Positions 5,813-7,139 of a DNA stretch of 7,139 nucleotides are shown here, in pieces. The position numbers were made by a program, and so were the translations under genes. This DNA is from Lysobacterales bacterium (GTDB lineage Bacteria; Pseudomonadota; Gammaproteobacteria; Xanthomonadales; Xanthomonadaceae): contig JAATFS010000299.1 in assembly GCA_015655035.1 (NCBI GenBank), forward strand, positions 1 through 7,139. The letters are read 5' to 3'. Position 1 is the first letter of the stretch. The number at the start of each line of letters is the position of its first letter. The notes below the pieces were generated by a model. The model was given only the letters and a program-made list of their open reading frames with translations, ran no database searches and had not been told where the DNA came from.

Positions 5813-6768
5813 GAGAAGGTATCCGTGGTCGCGAAAGAAGGAGGTGCGACGCCGGCTGCGCTCAATAGCCGCCGTCGCGTCATCGGTCCGAAGCGCAGGC
5901 TCTCACACAAACCGCTGAGCATGTCCGCATCCGCGCGCAGGCGACCGAAGTCGGCATCGTCGATGGGAAGTGGCGCATTCAGTGCGATGGTGGTCAGTTG
6001 GCGCCATAGCAACGCGTGCTCGCGCTGTTCGCGCAGGCGCACCGCCATTTGCGCCGCGCCGCGCAGGCGCAGGAATGGGATCTCGTCGATGCGTTCGAGC
6101 AGCGCGTCCAGGCTGCCGAAGTGGGCCAGCAATACCGCCGCGGACTTGGCGCCGATGCCGGTGATGCCGGGAATGTTGTCGATCGCATCGCCGCACAGTG
6201 CCAGGTAGTCGGCGATCTGGTGGGCGTGCACGCCGTGGCGCGCCTTGACCCCTTCCATGCGCCAGCGCTGGTTGCGGGCGTAGTCCCATTGCTCGTCGTG
6301 TTCGAACAGCAGTTGCGACAGGTCCTTGTCGGCCGACACGATCACTCCCCGGAAGCCTTTCGCCCGCGCCGCATACAGCGCCGTGCCGATCAGGTCGTCG
6401 GCCTCGTACTCGTGGTGGGCCAGTACGTGCAGGCCTAGCGCCGCGCAGAGTACCTTGCAGTGCGCGAACTGGCGCCGGAGTTCGTCCGGCGCCGGCGTGC
6501 GGTTGCCCTTGTAGGCGGGATAAATGGCGTGGCGGAAACAGCTGTCAAGTGCCTCGTCGAAGGCGATCGCGATATGCCGGGGGCGCTCGCGGTCCAGCAG
6601 GTCGAGCAGGAAGCGGGCGAAGCCGTGTACCGCATTTGTCGGAAAGCCCTGGGCGTCCTGGAACTCGTCCGGCACCGAGTGCCATGCACGGAACACGTAC
6701 AGGCTGGCGTCCACCAGGTACAGCGGTGGCGGGATGCGCGCCGCCTGGGCCGGACTGGGCTCGCTCAT
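5809..6768 (-). CDS. Stand-alone 5'-3' exonuclease / flap-endonuclease family (Xni/ExoIX-like)
   Basis: A 319-residue FEN-family nuclease, the kind otherwise found as the N-terminal domain of DNA polymerase I. Metal-binding acids are present in order: Asp20 (YLVDAS), Asp71 (AFDEA), Glu122/Asp124/Asp125 (YEADDLIG), Asp147/Asp149 (SADKDLSQLL) and Asp194/Asp197 (CGDAIDNIPG). YKGNR (86-90) matches the conserved arch region. The helix-3-turn-helix GITGIGAKSAAVLLAHFG (201-218) holds duplex DNA. All carboxylates expected of an active nuclease seem to be there. It is longer than E. coli Xni (about 250 residues) and has no polymerase part: the frame stops at 5809. The role is probably removal of 5' flaps or RNA primers and repair. 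The start at 6768 overlaps the nitroreductase stop as ATGA, with GGA a few bases upstream; its stop overlaps the NUDIX start the same way. Confidence 0.92.
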   Translation of the reverse strand: MSEPSPAQAARIPPPLYLVDASLYVFRAWHSVPDEFQDAQGFPTNAVHGFARFLLDLLDRERPRHIAIAFDEALDSCFRHAIYPAYKGNRTPAPDELRRQFAHCKVLCAALGLHVLAHHEYEADDLIGTALYAARAKGFRGVIVSADKDLSQLLFEHDEQWDYARNQRWRMEGVKARHGVHAHQIADYLALCGDAIDNIPGITGIGAKSAAVLLAHFGSLDALLERIDEIPFLRLRGAAQMAVRLREQREHALLWRQLTTIALNAPLPIDDADFGRLRADADMLSGLCESLRFGPMTRRRLLSAAGVAPPSFATTDTFS

Positions 6769-7139
6769 GGCGTCCAGTCGTGCAACAGCGCCTGCGGATC
6801 CGGCCGTTCCCGTTCTGGCACCGCCAGGCCGGGTGTGCCGATATGGATGAAGCCCGCGATCCGCTCATGCAGGTCCAGGCCCAGGTAGGCGCGCACTTCG
6901 TCGTCGTAGGCCATCCATGCGCTCAGCCACTGGGCGCCGTAGCCATGGGCCTGGGCCGCCTGCAAAAGCGCAAAGCACACGCAGCCGGCGGTAAGCAGTT
7001 GTTCCTGTTCCGGCACCTTGTGTCCCGGCGTCAACCGCGCCACCACCGTGATCACCAGGGGCGCATGGCTGAAACGCCGGCGGTCCTTTTCCACCGCTGC
7101 TTCCGGCGCCTGGGGGTTGAGCGCCAGGCTGCGTTCGGC
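6765..7139 (-). CDS. Nitroreductase family protein (YdjA-like), C-terminal part, 5' truncated by window
   Basis: The frame is open from the right edge (7139) to the TGA at 6767-6765, 124 residues; the GTG at 7094 is internal and the real start lies beyond the window. The visible part matches the YdjA-like branch of FMN-dependent nitroreductases. It reads EKDRRRFSHAPLVITVVAR, then VPEQEQLLTAGCVCFALLQAAQAHGYGAQWLSAW, then HERIAGFIHIGTP near the end. The GYGAQWLSAW and GFIHIGTP blocks line the flavin pocket in the family. It would reduce nitro compounds, quinones or similar acceptors with NAD(P)H; the physiological substrate is unknown. It is the most upstream visible gene of the minus-strand cluster and its stop overlaps the exonuclease start by four bases. 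The N-terminal FMN-binding residues cannot be checked. Confidence 0.9.
   Translation of the reverse strand, partial: AERSLALNPQAPEAAVEKDRRRFSHAPLVITVVARLTPGHKVPEQEQLLTAGCVCFALLQAAQAHGYGAQWLSAWMAYDDEVRAYLGLDLHERIAGFIHIGTPGLAVPERERPDPQALLHDWTP

Noticed and set aside
5258..6768. Defence or toxin-type system built on nuclease plus NUDIX
   Set aside because: Both proteins look like ordinary housekeeping families, and there is no helicase, sensor, toxin/antitoxin, mobile element or atypical base composition nearby to support a defence island.
1..7139. CRISPR array, tRNA, rRNA or insertion sequence
   Set aside because: No regularly spaced repeats, no cloverleaf-like or rRNA-like stretch, and no transposase or terminal inverted repeats were seen.

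Overview
The window is GC-rich DNA (roughly two thirds G+C by eye), densely packed with genes. Its proteins resemble those of Xanthomonadaceae (Xanthomonas, Stenotrophomonas and relatives, Gammaproteobacteria). That placement is inferred from protein style and composition. There is no rRNA, tRNA or other marker gene to prove it. I see no mobile element, CRISPR array or RNA gene.

Layout: (1) Bases 1-1134 (+) hold the C-terminal part of a family GH3 beta-glucosidase-type enzyme cut by the window edge. (2) Bases 1135-1326 are a convergent gap with two tandem hairpins, probably a two-way terminator zone. (3) Bases 1327-2211 (-) encode a LysR-type regulator and 2314-3528 (+) a 12-helix MFS efflux-type transporter. 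The two are transcribed divergently, and the AT-rich gap between them carries a perfect ATAC-N7-GTAT LysR box. (4) Bases 3529-3567 are a short convergent gap. (5) From the right edge down to 3568, five genes all lie on the minus strand. In transcription order they are a YdjA-type nitroreductase (partial), a stand-alone 5'-3' exonuclease, an ADP-ribose-pyrophosphatase-like NUDIX hydrolase, an N-formylglutamate-amidohydrolase-like protein and a transglutaminase-like protein. The first four overlap end to end (ATGA, ATGA, then an 8-base overlap). The fifth follows after 72 bases that contain a strong GC hairpin.

How the genes may work together: the LysR/MFS pair looks like a self-contained regulator plus exporter module, with the regulator probably sensing a small molecule that the pump handles. 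The minus-strand cluster reads as one operon. Its first members suggest housekeeping of nucleic acids, nucleotides and redox-active compounds, and its last two are amide-bond enzymes of unknown substrate. The GH3 enzyme belongs to a separate carbohydrate-degrading unit upstream.

I do not see a clearly new system. The most useful leads are the LysR operator, the serine at the expected histidine position of the transglutaminase-like protein, the tight operon architecture, and the uncertain TTG start of the transporter.
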